NCBI GenBank assembly: GCA_032055545.1
Contig: DAMBQR010000001.1
Location: forward strand, 83,492 to 147,491
DNA from: Pseudescherichia sp032055545
GTDB lineage: Bacteria > Pseudomonadota > Gammaproteobacteria > Enterobacterales > Enterobacteriaceae
Reading direction: 5' to 3'
Length of the DNA: 64,000 bases
Shown here: positions 1 through 8,077 of the stretch, piece by piece
Position numbering within the stretch: the first letter of the stretch is position 1
Layout of the letters: each line of letters opens with the position of its first letter
Notes under the pieces: model-generated
Told to the model about the DNA's origin: nothing
Databases searched by the model: none
The model's input: only the letters and a program-made list of their open reading frames with translations
Program-made: the position numbers and the translations under genes

Positions 1-771
1 AAAGCGGCGGCCAATGGCTTCAACCACCAGGGTCAACTCGGCAAAGGCACACAGGGCGTCGCGACGCAGATCCATTGGCGTGGTGCCCGCGTGAGCGGCA
101 AAGCCGGTCAGGTTGATCTCATACCAGCGCTGGCCCATGGCGGCGTGGACGACGCCAATATCCGTCTCCTCCGCCTCAAGCAGCGGACCCTGCTCGATAT
201 GCAGCTCATAGCAGGCGTGCAGCGGGATAGCTGCCGCCGGACGCTCGCCCTGATAGCCGATAGCCGCCAGTGCCTGGCCAACGCTGATACCGTCGCGATC
301 TTCCCGCGCCAGGGCATAGGCTTCGCTGAATACGCCGGTCCAGACGCCGGAGGCCAGCATCGCCGGGGCAAATCGCGCCCCCTCTTCGTTGGTCCAGTTC
401 ACCAGGATGAGGTCGCGCTCGGTGGTGATGCCGCGATCGTTAAGGGTGCGCAGCGCCTCCAGCCCGGCGAGCACGCCATAGATACCGTCATAGTTGCCGC
501 CCAGCGGCTGGGAGTCACCGTGCGAGCCGGTGAGCACCGGAGTCAGATCGGGATTGCTGCCCGCCCGGCGAATAAACATATTCCCCAGCCGGTCAACGTC
601 ACAGCTAAAGCCCGCCTCACGCGCCCAGGCGGTGAGGAGGTCACGCCCGCGCCGATCCTCATCGCTCAGCGCCAGCCGGGTCACCCCACCCCCCGCCGTT
701 GCGCCAAGGGTGGCAAACTCGTTAAGGGTCTGCCACAGGCGGGCACTATCTACCTGGAGAGGAGACGCCAT
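1..771 (-). CDS. M20-family Zn-dependent N-carbamoyl-amino-acid hydrolase / allantoate amidohydrolase-like protein (C-terminus outside window)
   Basis: The first 257 codons of a metal-dependent amidohydrolase are present; the gene runs off the left edge. The start at 771 forms a TGATG overlap with the stop of the preceding ATC-hydrolase gene, so the two are translationally coupled. Metal-site residues of the carbamoylase/allantoate amidohydrolase branch of M20 are visible: GSH (His84), the NYDG Asp (95), NEEG (Glu129-130) and ELHIEQGP (His191). The family hydrolyses N-carbamoyl-L-amino acids, ureidoglycine-type compounds or allantoate. With an ATC-hydrolase neighbour, N-carbamoyl-L-cysteine is a reasonable substrate guess, but this is inference. 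Allantoate cannot be excluded. Confidence 0.85.
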   Translation of the reverse strand, partial: MASPLQVDSARLWQTLNEFATLGATAGGGVTRLALSDEDRRGRDLLTAWAREAGFSCDVDRLGNMFIRRAGSNPDLTPVLTGSHGDSQPLGGNYDGIYGVLAGLEALRTLNDRGITTERDLILVNWTNEEGARFAPAMLASGVWTGVFSEAYALAREDRDGISVGQALAAIGYQGERPAAAIPLHACYELHIEQGPLLEAEETDIGVVHAAMGQRWYEINLTGFAAHAGTTPMDLRRDALCAFAELTLVVEAIGRRF

Positions 772-1262
772 CACGCCTCCTTGTCCTTAACGCGATAGCG
801 GAAATCGCAGCACGGCGCGCCGGACATAATGGTCTGGGTGCGGGTCAGCTCAACGTCAGGCGCATAGCCAACGATAAACTTATCGTCCCTCGCGCAGGAG
901 AGCAGATGGCCGATCTCGCCGAGGCCCATCTCATGGTACATCTCGGCGTAACGGCAGCGCGTTACGTCATAGTCGTAGCGCTGGCCGTCATCTTCGATCA
1001 CCCGCACGTCGAGGGCGTTATCCTTCTCCCAGAGATATTGCAGATCGACAAAGCTGCGCAGATCCGCTTTTTTCGGTTCGGCGGCGGCAAAGTTCTGCCC
1101 GGCCTGAATGGCCGCCTGCTCAATGGCTTCACCAATCACCGCCTGGGCGCGGGCTTTACCCACCTCGCGCACCAGGATCTCATAGATAGGTTTAATTATT
1201 TCAGCTTCAATTTTACGGCGGGCGAGAATGCCCAGCTCTTGTTTTTGCTCACAGCTCATCAT
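771..1262 (-). CDS. L-2-amino-thiazoline-4-carboxylic acid (ATC) hydrolase family protein
   Basis: A 163-residue soluble protein of the ATC-hydrolase type. A helical N-terminal half is followed by a conserved C-terminal half carrying RCRYAEMYHEMG, LSCARD and the terminal GAPCCDFRYR signature, all typical of this family. Known members open the thiazoline ring of L-ATC to give a carbamoyl-cysteine, which a partner amidohydrolase converts to L-cysteine. Here the partner gene follows immediately with a 1-nt overlap, and a substrate-binding protein gene lies 11 nt upstream. The start could be 1262 or the adjacent Met codon at 1259. The family name is often spread by homology, so the true substrate is unproven. 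Confidence 0.8.
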   Translation of the reverse strand: MMSCEQKQELGILARRKIEAEIIKPIYEILVREVGKARAQAVIGEAIEQAAIQAGQNFAAAEPKKADLRSFVDLQYLWEKDNALDVRVIEDDGQRYDYDVTRCRYAEMYHEMGLGEIGHLLSCARDDKFIVGYAPDVELTRTQTIMSGAPCCDFRYRVKDKEA

Positions 1263-1273
1263 TGCCTCACAAA

Positions 1274-2446
1274 TTACTTCGCGCTACCGCCCAGCACGGT
1301 CTGGGGTTCCCACTTACCGTTCACCACTTTGTAGACGGTAAAGGATGGATCCTTCAGGTTGCCCTGCTCGTCAAAGGCAATATTGCCGGTCACGCCCGCA
1401 TAGTTGATGGCGCGCAGCGCAGGCAGATAGTCCCCGGCGTCAACGGAGTCGGCTTTCTGCATCGCAGCGATCAGCACGCGGGTAGCGTCATAGGCAAACG
1501 GCGCGTGAAGTTCGATATGGGTATGGTATTTCGACTGGTAGGCCTGCTCGAACGCCTTACCGCCCTGCATTTTGTCTACCGGCAGACCCGGCTCCAGCGC
1601 AACCACGCCCTCGCCCTCTTTCTGTGCCAGGCTCAGGAAGGTCTGGCTAACAAAGCCGCCCGCGCCCATCAGCGTGGCCTTCATGCCCAGCTGCTTGAGA
1701 CGACGCGCCAGCGGTGCTGCCTGGCTGTCCACGCCGCCGAAAAAGACCAGATCGGCATTTTTGCTGCGGATGGCGGTCAGCACGGCGTTGAAATCCACGG
1801 TCTTCTCATCAACGTACTGGCGATCGACCGGCTTGATGCCCTGCGCTTCCAGCGACTTAATAAACTCGTCGGCCAGCCCCTGACCAAAAGCGGTACGGTC
1901 GTCGATCACCGCGATACGCTTCGCCTTCAGGGTCTGCACCGCATATTTTGCCGCGTAGTCGCCGCCGTCGTCGTCGTGACCCATTACGCGGAAGCTGGTG
2001 TCAAAGCCCTGCTGGGTGTAGGCGTGACCGGTGGCAACCGGAGCAACCTGGGCGATGCCTGCATCGTGATAGATGCGCGCCGCCGGAATACTGGTCCCGG
2101 TGTTCCAGTGACCCACCACGCCTGCCACTTCGCTGTCTACCAGACGCTGGGCCACGGCCACGGCGGTGCGCGGGTCGGACTGATCGTCCTCGGATTGCAG
2201 CTTAAAGGTCACCGCTTTGCCGCCGATCGTCGGGTGGGTTTTGTTCACGTCATCAATGGCGAGCTGCGCACCGTTCTCCAGATCCTTACCGATACGCGCT
2301 GACGGGCCGGTCAGCGGGCCGGCCAGACCGATAATCACGGTATCATCGGCCTGGGCTGGGTTGACCGCTGCCCCGCCGAGGGCGGCGAGTGCAATCATGG
2401 CGCTCAGCGCCTTGCGTTGCATGCTCATACGTTGATTAATTTTCAT
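1274..2446 (-). CDS. Branched-chain amino acid (LivJ/LivK-type) ABC transporter periplasmic binding protein
   Basis: A 390-residue type I periplasmic binding protein. A Sec signal peptide covers about residues 1-33 (basic start, hydrophobic core, AQA cleavage region before DDTVIIGLAGPLTGP). That mature start and the later GHWNTGTSIPAARIYHDAGI segment are hallmarks of the leucine/isoleucine/valine-binding family. It lies 26 nt downstream of the livF-like ATPase gene and 11 nt upstream of the ATC-hydrolase gene, so it belongs to the same operon. Family members also bind amides, urea or other amino acids. The operon context suggests a cysteine precursor or carbamoyl compound rather than leucine. 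Confidence 0.9.
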   Translation of the reverse strand: MKINQRMSMQRKALSAMIALAALGGAAVNPAQADDTVIIGLAGPLTGPSARIGKDLENGAQLAIDDVNKTHPTIGGKAVTFKLQSEDDQSDPRTAVAVAQRLVDSEVAGVVGHWNTGTSIPAARIYHDAGIAQVAPVATGHAYTQQGFDTSFRVMGHDDDGGDYAAKYAVQTLKAKRIAVIDDRTAFGQGLADEFIKSLEAQGIKPVDRQYVDEKTVDFNAVLTAIRSKNADLVFFGGVDSQAAPLARRLKQLGMKATLMGAGGFVSQTFLSLAQKEGEGVVALEPGLPVDKMQGGKAFEQAYQSKYHTHIELHAPFAYDATRVLIAAMQKADSVDAGDYLPALRAINYAGVTGNIAFDEQGNLKDPSFTVYKVVNGKWEPQTVLGGSAK

Positions 2447-2472
2447 TATTTTTCCCTGATGTTGGTGGTGTT

Positions 2473-3195
2473 TTAAACAGGCGTTTCGCCTAAATAGATC
2501 TCCTGGATCCGGTTATCGGCCAGCAGCGCGGCGGAGTCGCCGTGATGGGCGATGGATCCGCTGTCCATCACCCACGCGCGGTGGGTGACCTCCAGCGCCA
2601 GCCGGGCGTTCTGCTCAATCAGCAGCAGCGTGACGCCCGCGTCGCGCAGGGTAGCAATCTCGTTGAAAATGGTTTCGACCATGATCGGGGCCAGCCCCAT
2701 CGATGGCTCGTCAAGGATCAGCAGGCGCGGCTGGCTGAGCAGCGCCCGGCCCAGGGCCAGCAGCTGCTGTTCACCGCCGGAGAGCAGTCCGGCCAGCTGA
2801 TCTTTACGTTCGCCAAGACGCGGAAAACGGTCGTAGAGCTGAGCCATCTCCTGCTTCACCGCCTGCCGCCCTTTCCGCCGCCAGGCCCCCATGAGCAGGT
2901 TCTCCTCTACCGTCATGCGGGTGAAGATGCCCCGCCCCTCCGGCACGAGAACAACGCCGTCGCGGAGCAGATCCTGCGGGGCGCGGCGGTGAATCGATTT
3001 GCCCTGCCAGAGGATCTCCCCGCCGTAGGGTTGCAGCCCGGCGATGGCCCGCACGGTGGAGCTTTTGCCCGCGCCGTTGGCCCCCAGCAGCGTGCCCTGC
3101 TCACCTTCGTTGAGGCTAAATTCGATCCCGCGCACGGCCTGAATGCCGCCGTAGTGCACAGAGAGGTTACGCACCTGCAAAATAGGCTCAGACAT
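2473..3195 (-). CDS. livF: LivF-type ABC transporter ATP-binding protein
   Basis: A 240-residue ABC ATPase of the LIV family. Walker A is GANGAGKSS (38-46), the signature is LSGGEQQ (about 137-143) and Walker B is LLILDEP, followed by the family-typical SMGLAP. The start at 3195 is chosen because GGAGG sits just upstream of this ATG inside the end of livG, giving an 8-nt overlap. A start further upstream at 3210 would lack a ribosome binding site. It should form a heterodimer with LivG to energise the LivH/LivM pore. The substrate may not be leucine (see the ATC-hydrolase operon context). Confidence 0.92.
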   Translation of the reverse strand: MSEPILQVRNLSVHYGGIQAVRGIEFSLNEGEQGTLLGANGAGKSSTVRAIAGLQPYGGEILWQGKSIHRRAPQDLLRDGVVLVPEGRGIFTRMTVEENLLMGAWRRKGRQAVKQEMAQLYDRFPRLGERKDQLAGLLSGGEQQLLALGRALLSQPRLLILDEPSMGLAPIMVETIFNEIATLRDAGVTLLLIEQNARLALEVTHRAWVMDSGSIAHHGDSAALLADNRIQEIYLGETPV

Positions 3196-3955
3196 GGGCG
3201 TTTCCTCCAAGATAGGCGCGGATCACTTCCGGATGGCTACGCACCGCCTCCGGTTCCCCTTCAGCAATCACCTTGCCGTAGTCCAGCACGCTGATGCGAT
3301 CGCAGAGGCTCATAATCAGCTTCACGTCATGCTCAATAATTAAAATGGTTTTGCCATCGTCACGTATGCGGCGCAGCAGCTCGCCGAGGGCCACCTTCTC
3401 CGCCGCGTTCATGCCTGCCGCCGGCTCGTCGAGGGCCAGCAGCTTAGGGTCAGTTGCCAGCGCGCGGGCGATCTCAAGACGACGCTGATGGCCATAGGCG
3501 AGATCGCAGGCGCGGTAGTGGGCAAACTGCGCGATACCGGTGTACTCCAGCCAGTACCAGGCCTGGCGTTCGGTCTCCGCCTCCTCTTCCCGCGCCCGCT
3601 TATGACGGGTGATGGCGGCCCATAGACCGTTGCGGGTGCGGACATGCCGACCGATCATCACGTTCTCCAGCACGCTCATGTCGTTAAACAGACGCAGGTT
3701 CTGGAAGGTGCGCGCAATGCCAGCCTGGGTCACTTTCTCAATCGCCCGTGGCGAGTAAGGCTGGTCGGCCAGGCTAAACTCGCCGCTGTCGGCGGTATAG
3801 AGACCGGTGATCAGGTTGAAGCAGGTAGTTTTCCCCGCGCCGTTGGGGCCAATCAGGCCGTAGATCTCGCCCGCCTTCACCGACAGGCTGACGTCGTTGA
3901 CCGCCACCAGGCCGCCGAAGCGCTTGCTCAGATTACGGATCGTTAACAGGCTCAT
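3188..3955 (-). CDS. livG: LivG-type ABC transporter ATP-binding protein
   Basis: A 255-residue ABC ATPase. Walker A is GPNGAGKTT (36-44), the signature is a LAYGHQRRLEIARAL variant typical of LivG, and Walker B is LLALDEPAAGMN with the LivG-specific AAGMN tail. The ATG at 3955 overlaps the livM stop by 4 nt (ATGA), and the 3' end overlaps livF by 8 nt, so the subunits are translationally coupled. It is the partner ATPase of LivF in a hydrophobic amino-acid-uptake (HAAT) family transporter. Confidence 0.92.
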   Translation of the reverse strand: MSLLTIRNLSKRFGGLVAVNDVSLSVKAGEIYGLIGPNGAGKTTCFNLITGLYTADSGEFSLADQPYSPRAIEKVTQAGIARTFQNLRLFNDMSVLENVMIGRHVRTRNGLWAAITRHKRAREEEAETERQAWYWLEYTGIAQFAHYRACDLAYGHQRRLEIARALATDPKLLALDEPAAGMNAAEKVALGELLRRIRDDGKTILIIEHDVKLIMSLCDRISVLDYGKVIAEGEPEAVRSHPEVIRAYLGGNAHV

Positions 3956-5055
3956 GCTTTTGCCCCCGCGTGTTTAGCAGGCCATACGCCGCCCGGACGG
4001 AAGATCATTACCAGCACCAGCGCCAGACCGTAGAAGAGCTGACGCAGGATCTCAGGATCCACCAGCACGGTGCCAAACAGCGCCTCCTGCACCGGCACGG
4101 CCTGGCTGCGCAGCAGCTCCGGCAGCGCCGAAAGCATGACTGCGCCGAGGATCACCCCCGGCACGTGGCCGATGCCGCCCAGCACCACCATCGCCAGCAC
4201 GACGATAGACTCCTGCAGGGTAAAGGATTCCGGCGAAACGAAGCCCTGGAACGAGGCAAACATTACCCCGGCAACGCCGCCAAAAGAGGCGCCCATCGCG
4301 AAGGCCAACAGCTTAAAGTTACGCACGTTGATGCCCATCGCCCGCGCCACGTCTTCATCCTCTCGGATGGCGTGCCAGGCCCGGCCCACCCTGGAGCGCT
4401 GCAGGCGGATGCAGATAAAGACGATCGCCACAATCAGCGCGGCAAACAGGTAGTACCAGAGATAGAGCGCCGGGATTTTCACTCCCAACAGATGGTAGAC
4501 GCCGCGAAACTCAAGGCCGAACAGGCTCAGGGAGTCGATGCCCGAGATCCCCTTCGCGCCGTTGGTGATGTTGACCGGGCGATCGAGGTTGCGCATCAGG
4601 ATGCGGATGATCTCCCCGAAGCCGAGGGTCACAATCGCCAGATAGTCACCGCGCAGGCGCAGAGTCGGCGCGCCCAGCAGGATGCCGCAGATCCCGGCAA
4701 TAAAGGCTGCCAGCGGGATCAGCACCCCGTAGGAAACATGCAGCCCGTCGCTGAAGTAGCCCTGCAATACCGGGAAGGCATCCAGCAGATGGGGGGAAGC
4801 GAGCAGCGCCGCAAGATAGGCCCCCACGGCGTAGAAGGCGATAAAGCCCATATCCAGCAGGCCGGTAAAGCCGACCACGATATTAAGACCCAGCGCCAGC
4901 ATGATATAGAGCAGGGTAAAGTCGATCACCCGCACCCAGTAGTTGCCGCCTGCGGCAGAGGCCAGCCATGGGGCGAGCAGCAGCCCGGCGACCAGCAGAA
5001 TGATGCCGATGTTAAGACGCGGCGCGGCGCTGCGTTCGGAAGTTAAGATAGTCAT
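3952..5055 (-). CDS. livM: LivM-type branched-chain amino acid ABC transporter permease
   Basis: A 367-residue polytopic inner membrane protein with about 8-10 hydrophobic segments. It carries the family motifs GLNIVVGFTGLLDMGFIAFYA, LRGDYLAIVTLGFGEI and the EAA-like RAWHAIREDEDVARAMGIN loop that contacts the ATPases. The start is placed at 5055 (MTILTSERS) because GAGGA precedes it by 5-7 nt and the livH stop lies only 7 nt upstream. A longer start at 5082 would overlap livH. It forms the pore with LivH. Confidence 0.92.
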   Translation of the reverse strand: MTILTSERSAAPRLNIGIILLVAGLLLAPWLASAAGGNYWVRVIDFTLLYIMLALGLNIVVGFTGLLDMGFIAFYAVGAYLAALLASPHLLDAFPVLQGYFSDGLHVSYGVLIPLAAFIAGICGILLGAPTLRLRGDYLAIVTLGFGEIIRILMRNLDRPVNITNGAKGISGIDSLSLFGLEFRGVYHLLGVKIPALYLWYYLFAALIVAIVFICIRLQRSRVGRAWHAIREDEDVARAMGINVRNFKLLAFAMGASFGGVAGVMFASFQGFVSPESFTLQESIVVLAMVVLGGIGHVPGVILGAVMLSALPELLRSQAVPVQEALFGTVLVDPEILRQLFYGLALVLVMIFRPGGVWPAKHAGAKA

Positions 5056-5062
5056 AGGATCC

Positions 5063-6013
5063 TCAGGCACGCTGTGCAACACGCTCGCCCAGCAGGCCAG
5101 CAGGACGGAAAACCAGCACCAGGATCAGCACAATAAAGGCGAGGATATCCTGATAGTTACTGCTGAACGCGCCGCCGGTGAGATCGCCCAGGTAGCCTGC
5201 TCCCAGCGCTTCGATCAGCCCGAGCAGGATGCCGCCCAGCATGGCACCGCGAATATTGCCGATGCCGCCCAGTACCGCTGCGGTAAAGGCTTTAATACCC
5301 GGCAGGAAGCCCATAGAGAAGCTGGCGCTGCCGTAGTTGCTGGCCATCATCACCCCCGCCAGGGCGGCAAACGCGCCGCCGATGGCGAAGGTCAGGGTAA
5401 TAATCCGATTCGGGGAGACGCCCATCAGGCTGGCAACCTGCGGGTTTTCCGCCACCGCACGCATCCCGCGTCCCAGACGGCTGTACTCCACCAGCAGCCA
5501 CAGGCCGAGCATCACCAGGAAGGTGACGGCCAGGGTGACCATGCCGGTCACAGTAATAATTGCCGGGGGATGCTCAGCGCTGCCGGCAGTGATCTCGATG
5601 GGATCCATCGGCAGGATCTGCGGGAACATCAGCGGGTTACGGCTCCAGATAAGCATGGCAACGGTTTGCAGCAGTACCGAAATGCCAATCCCGCTGATCA
5701 GCGGTGCCAGCCGGGGGGCGTTACGCAGGCGGCGATAGGCAAAACGCTCTACCGCCATCGCCAGCAGAGCACAAACCACCATCGCCGCCAACAGGGCGAG
5801 AGTGAGCTGCACCAGCAGGTTCATGCCGGGGAACCATTGGGAGAGAAGATTGATCCCCGACAGGGTCGTGAGCGCGCCGACCATTAAGATGTCGCCGTGG
5901 GCAAAGTTAATAATGCGCAGAATGCCATACACCATGGTATAGCCGAGGGCAATCAGGCCATAGATGCTGCCCAGCATCATGCCATTGATCAATTGCTGAA
6001 TAAGTGTGTCCAC
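5063..6013 (-). CDS. livH: LivH-type branched-chain amino acid ABC transporter permease
   Basis: A 316-residue membrane permease and the first gene of the minus-strand operon. The N-terminal MLGSIYGLIALGYTMVYGI and RIINFAHGD segments and the GMRAVAENPQVASLMG loop are diagnostic of LivH. About eight membrane spans are predicted by eye. The operon order is livH-livM-livG-livF-binding protein-ATC hydrolase-M20 hydrolase, with overlaps or gaps under 30 nt throughout. The promoter should lie in the AT-rich 169-bp region shared with the divergent LysR gene. Confidence 0.92.
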   Translation of the reverse strand: MDTLIQQLINGMMLGSIYGLIALGYTMVYGILRIINFAHGDILMVGALTTLSGINLLSQWFPGMNLLVQLTLALLAAMVVCALLAMAVERFAYRRLRNAPRLAPLISGIGISVLLQTVAMLIWSRNPLMFPQILPMDPIEITAGSAEHPPAIITVTGMVTLAVTFLVMLGLWLLVEYSRLGRGMRAVAENPQVASLMGVSPNRIITLTFAIGGAFAALAGVMMASNYGSASFSMGFLPGIKAFTAAVLGGIGNIRGAMLGGILLGLIEALGAGYLGDLTGGAFSSNYQDILAFIVLILVLVFRPAGLLGERVAQRA

Positions 6014-6182
6014 AATACGTGCCTGCTGAGAATTTTTTCAGCGCAAGCATCCAACAATTGAATTTAATTTTGAAATACAGATATATTCTTTCTTATTATA
6101 AAAGCGTATTTCACTAACTTACTGATATTGAATTATAAAATAAAAACGATTTTTGAGAATCAGACAGGGTTTGTCTCAACAT

Positions 6183-7091
6183 ATGAAAAAAACAGAAGAG
6201 TTAAGCGAGAGTGGGTTGCCGGACGATCCGCCTCTGCGTGCTGTACGGGTCTTCGAAGCCATTGCCCGGTTGGGCAGCGTGGCCGCCGCTGCCGAGGAGC
6301 TATGCGTCTCTCCCTCGGCGGTCAGCCACCAGCTCAAGGTGCTGGAGAGCTTTCTCCAGCTGCCGCTGACTCTTCGTCAGGGACGTCATCTGGTGCTGAG
6401 CAGCGAGGGGCGCGAGTACTACCGCTCAATACGCGCCGCCTTCAGCGTGCTGCGCCAGGCCACCGGCCAGCTGTTTGAGCAGGGCCGCTCGCGTCAGGTG
6501 ACGATCAGCCTGATCCCGCTTTTTGGAATGGGCTGGTTTATTCCCCGCCTGCCGCGTTTTATCCAGGCCCACGCCCAGATGGAGATCAACGTGGTCTATG
6601 CCAATCATCGCAACTACCTGAGCGACGCATCGGATATGTCGATCCGCTTTGGCAACGGTCAGTGGGTAGGCTACCGCAGCGAGAAGCTGATCTCCGGGCG
6701 CATGATCCCGGTATGCAGCCGGGAGTTTATCCGCCTGCATGGCTACATTGAGACCCCGGCGCAGCTGGCGCAGATGCCGCTGCTGCATGACGAAGAGCGT
6801 GCCACCTGGACGCAGTGGTTTGGCGAGCAGCAGGTGAAACGCGTGCGCCGGGACGGGGCGATGTTTGAGGATGGACTGTTAACGCTGGCTGCGGTGCAGG
6901 CCGGGCTGGGCTGCGCCCTGATGCGCGAGCCGATGATCCTGCCCTATCTGCAAACCGGCGAGCTGGTGAAGATCTTTGACCTGCCCATCGATGACGGGCG
7001 CGACTACTACCTCTGTGTGCGCCAGGATGTAGAGATGACCCACGAGGGCAAGCTGCTCCAGCAGTGGCTGCGCGAGGAAGCCGGGAGATAG
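6183..7091 (+). CDS. LysR-family transcriptional regulator (GcvA-like branch)
   Basis: A 302-residue LysR-type regulator. The N-terminal winged helix-turn-helix (about residues 16-75) contains LGSVAAAAEELCVSPSAVSHQLKVLE and then the effector-binding domain. The PPLRAVRVFEAIARLGS start resembles GcvA-group regulators. ATG 6183 is preferred over the in-frame TTG at 6153. It is transcribed divergently from livH across an AT-rich 169-bp gap, the usual arrangement for a LysR regulator and its target. It probably controls the transporter/hydrolase operon in response to the imported amino-acid-like compound. The target is inferred from position only. Confidence 0.88.
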   Translation: MKKTEELSESGLPDDPPLRAVRVFEAIARLGSVAAAAEELCVSPSAVSHQLKVLESFLQLPLTLRQGRHLVLSSEGREYYRSIRAAFSVLRQATGQLFEQGRSRQVTISLIPLFGMGWFIPRLPRFIQAHAQMEINVVYANHRNYLSDASDMSIRFGNGQWVGYRSEKLISGRMIPVCSREFIRLHGYIETPAQLAQMPLLHDEERATWTQWFGEQQVKRVRRDGAMFEDGLLTLAAVQAGLGCALMREPMILPYLQTGELVKIFDLPIDDGRDYYLCVRQDVEMTHEGKLLQQWLREEAGR

Positions 7092-7129
7092 TCTAAACTT
7101 AAGTCATATTCCTCACTAAGGAGAGCGCT

Positions 7130-7396
7130 ATGGCTTCAGGTTGGGCAAACGACGGTGCAGTACAGGATCAGATCGACAGCACCATTGACGATGCGGTCGC
7201 CCGCGCGCGCCGGGGACTGCCGAAGGGTGAGAGCCTGCACGAGTGCGAAGAGTGCGGAGCAACCATCCCCGAAGCGCGCCGTAAAGCGATCCCCGGCGTC
7301 AGGCTGTGCGTGGAGTGCCAGCAGAAGAAAGATTTGAAAAATGATGCGTTTTCAGGATATAACCGTAGAGGTTCGAAAGACAGCCAGCTTCGTTAA
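7130..7396 (+). CDS. ybiI: DksA/TraR-type C4 zinc-finger protein YbiI
   Basis: An 88-residue protein matching E. coli YbiI along its length. A four-cysteine zinc finger (C39, C42, C60, C63) lies in CEECG...VRLCVECQ, the DksA/TraR arrangement, and the C-terminus is NRRGSKDSQLR. AAGGAG lies about 9 nt before the ATG. Family members act at the RNA polymerase secondary channel or bind ribosomes; the role of YbiI itself is not established. In E. coli the next gene out is ybiX. Here the LysR/liv cluster occupies that side. Confidence 0.92.
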   Translation: MASGWANDGAVQDQIDSTIDDAVARARRGLPKGESLHECEECGATIPEARRKAIPGVRLCVECQQKKDLKNDAFSGYNRRGSKDSQLR

Positions 7397-7471
7397 CTGA
7401 ATAACGGCGACGGAGGCAGCGCAAGCGGTTGCGATTTGCATCACAAAAAAGCGCTGCTGAAGTGGCATTTT

Positions 7472-7492
7472 GTGCCGCTAAACTAGCGGCAC
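7472..7492. repeat. Perfect 9-bp inverted repeat with AAC loop
   Basis: GTGCCGCTA and TAGCGGCAC flank a 3-nt AAC loop in the 285-bp gap between ybiI and ybiJ. No T-run follows, so it is a poor intrinsic terminator. It could be an operator or a transcript-end hairpin of ybiI. Confidence 0.5.
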
Positions 7493-7617
7493 GCGGTAAA
7501 CTAGCCAACCGATGAATAATTCCTGTTAAAAATCATTCATTTTCAATATATTAACGATCGTTCAAAATTTTAGATGAAGGTCGTCAATTCTATTCGATTT
7601 AATCTTTCGCAGAAAAA

Positions 7618-7633
7618 CGTGATACTCATCACA
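7618..7633. promoter_or_regulatory. Candidate CRP site upstream of ybiJ
   Basis: CGTGA-TACTCA-TCACA departs from the TGTGA-N6-TCACA consensus at one position. It lies about 50 nt before the ybiJ start. CRP control is suggested by the match alone. Confidence 0.35.
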
Positions 7634-7681
7634 TCGACGGAACATCGTCTCCCATACAGAACAAACTGCGAGAATTGAACC

Positions 7682-7942
7682 ATGAAAACCATCAAATATG
7701 CTGTTGCTGCTCTTGCACTGACGACGCTCTCCTTTGGTGCGTTCGCCGCCCAGGCAGTGACCGCTGAACAGGCTCAGAGCATGCATAAAATTGGCGTTGT
7801 TTCCGCGCAGGGCGCGACCACGCTGGATGGTCTGGAAGCACAGCTGGCTCAGAAAGCCGCTGCCGCAGGCGCGAAAGGCTATAGCATCACCTCTGCCAAC
7901 GCCTACAACAAAATGAGCGGTACTGCGGTTATCTATCAGTAA
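7682..7942 (+). CDS. ybiJ: DUF1471 (YhcN/BhsA-type) periplasmic protein YbiJ
   Basis: An 86-residue secreted protein. A signal peptide (about 1-22, ending FGAFAA) precedes a compact YhcN-type domain with the typical KIGVVSAQGATTLDGLEAQLAQKAAAAGAKGYSI run and a terminal GTAVIYQ strand (only short parts are quoted as markers). Enterobacteria have many paralogues (BhsA, McbA, YhcN) linked to envelope stress and biofilm; the role of YbiJ is unknown. It is a monocistronic unit closed by a strong terminator at 8036. E. coli has ybiC next to it; here ybiC is absent and ybiB follows directly. Confidence 0.92.
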   Translation: MKTIKYAVAALALTTLSFGAFAAQAVTAEQAQSMHKIGVVSAQGATTLDGLEAQLAQKAAAAGAKGYSITSANAYNKMSGTAVIYQ

Positions 7943-8035
7943 TCGCCTTACCGTGTCTGCCCCGTCGGCTCATCACCGGCGGGTTGTATTACCCTCATTA
8001 TTACTGCATTGACCCTGTTTGTTGTTACCCTTGTT

Positions 8036-8065
8036 GCCCGTCCGGTTTGGACGGGCTTTTTTTTT
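8036..8065 (+). terminator. Rho-independent terminator after ybiJ
   Basis: The stem GCCCGTCC/GGACGGGC with loop GGTTT is followed by nine T residues. It lies between the convergent ybiJ and ybiB genes. Confidence 0.9.
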
Positions 8066-8077
8066 GCCTGCGGTTTA

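Noticed and set aside
3970..5046. 358-codon plus-strand frame opposite livM
   Set aside because: His/Gln/Arg-rich shadow translation of a membrane protein gene.
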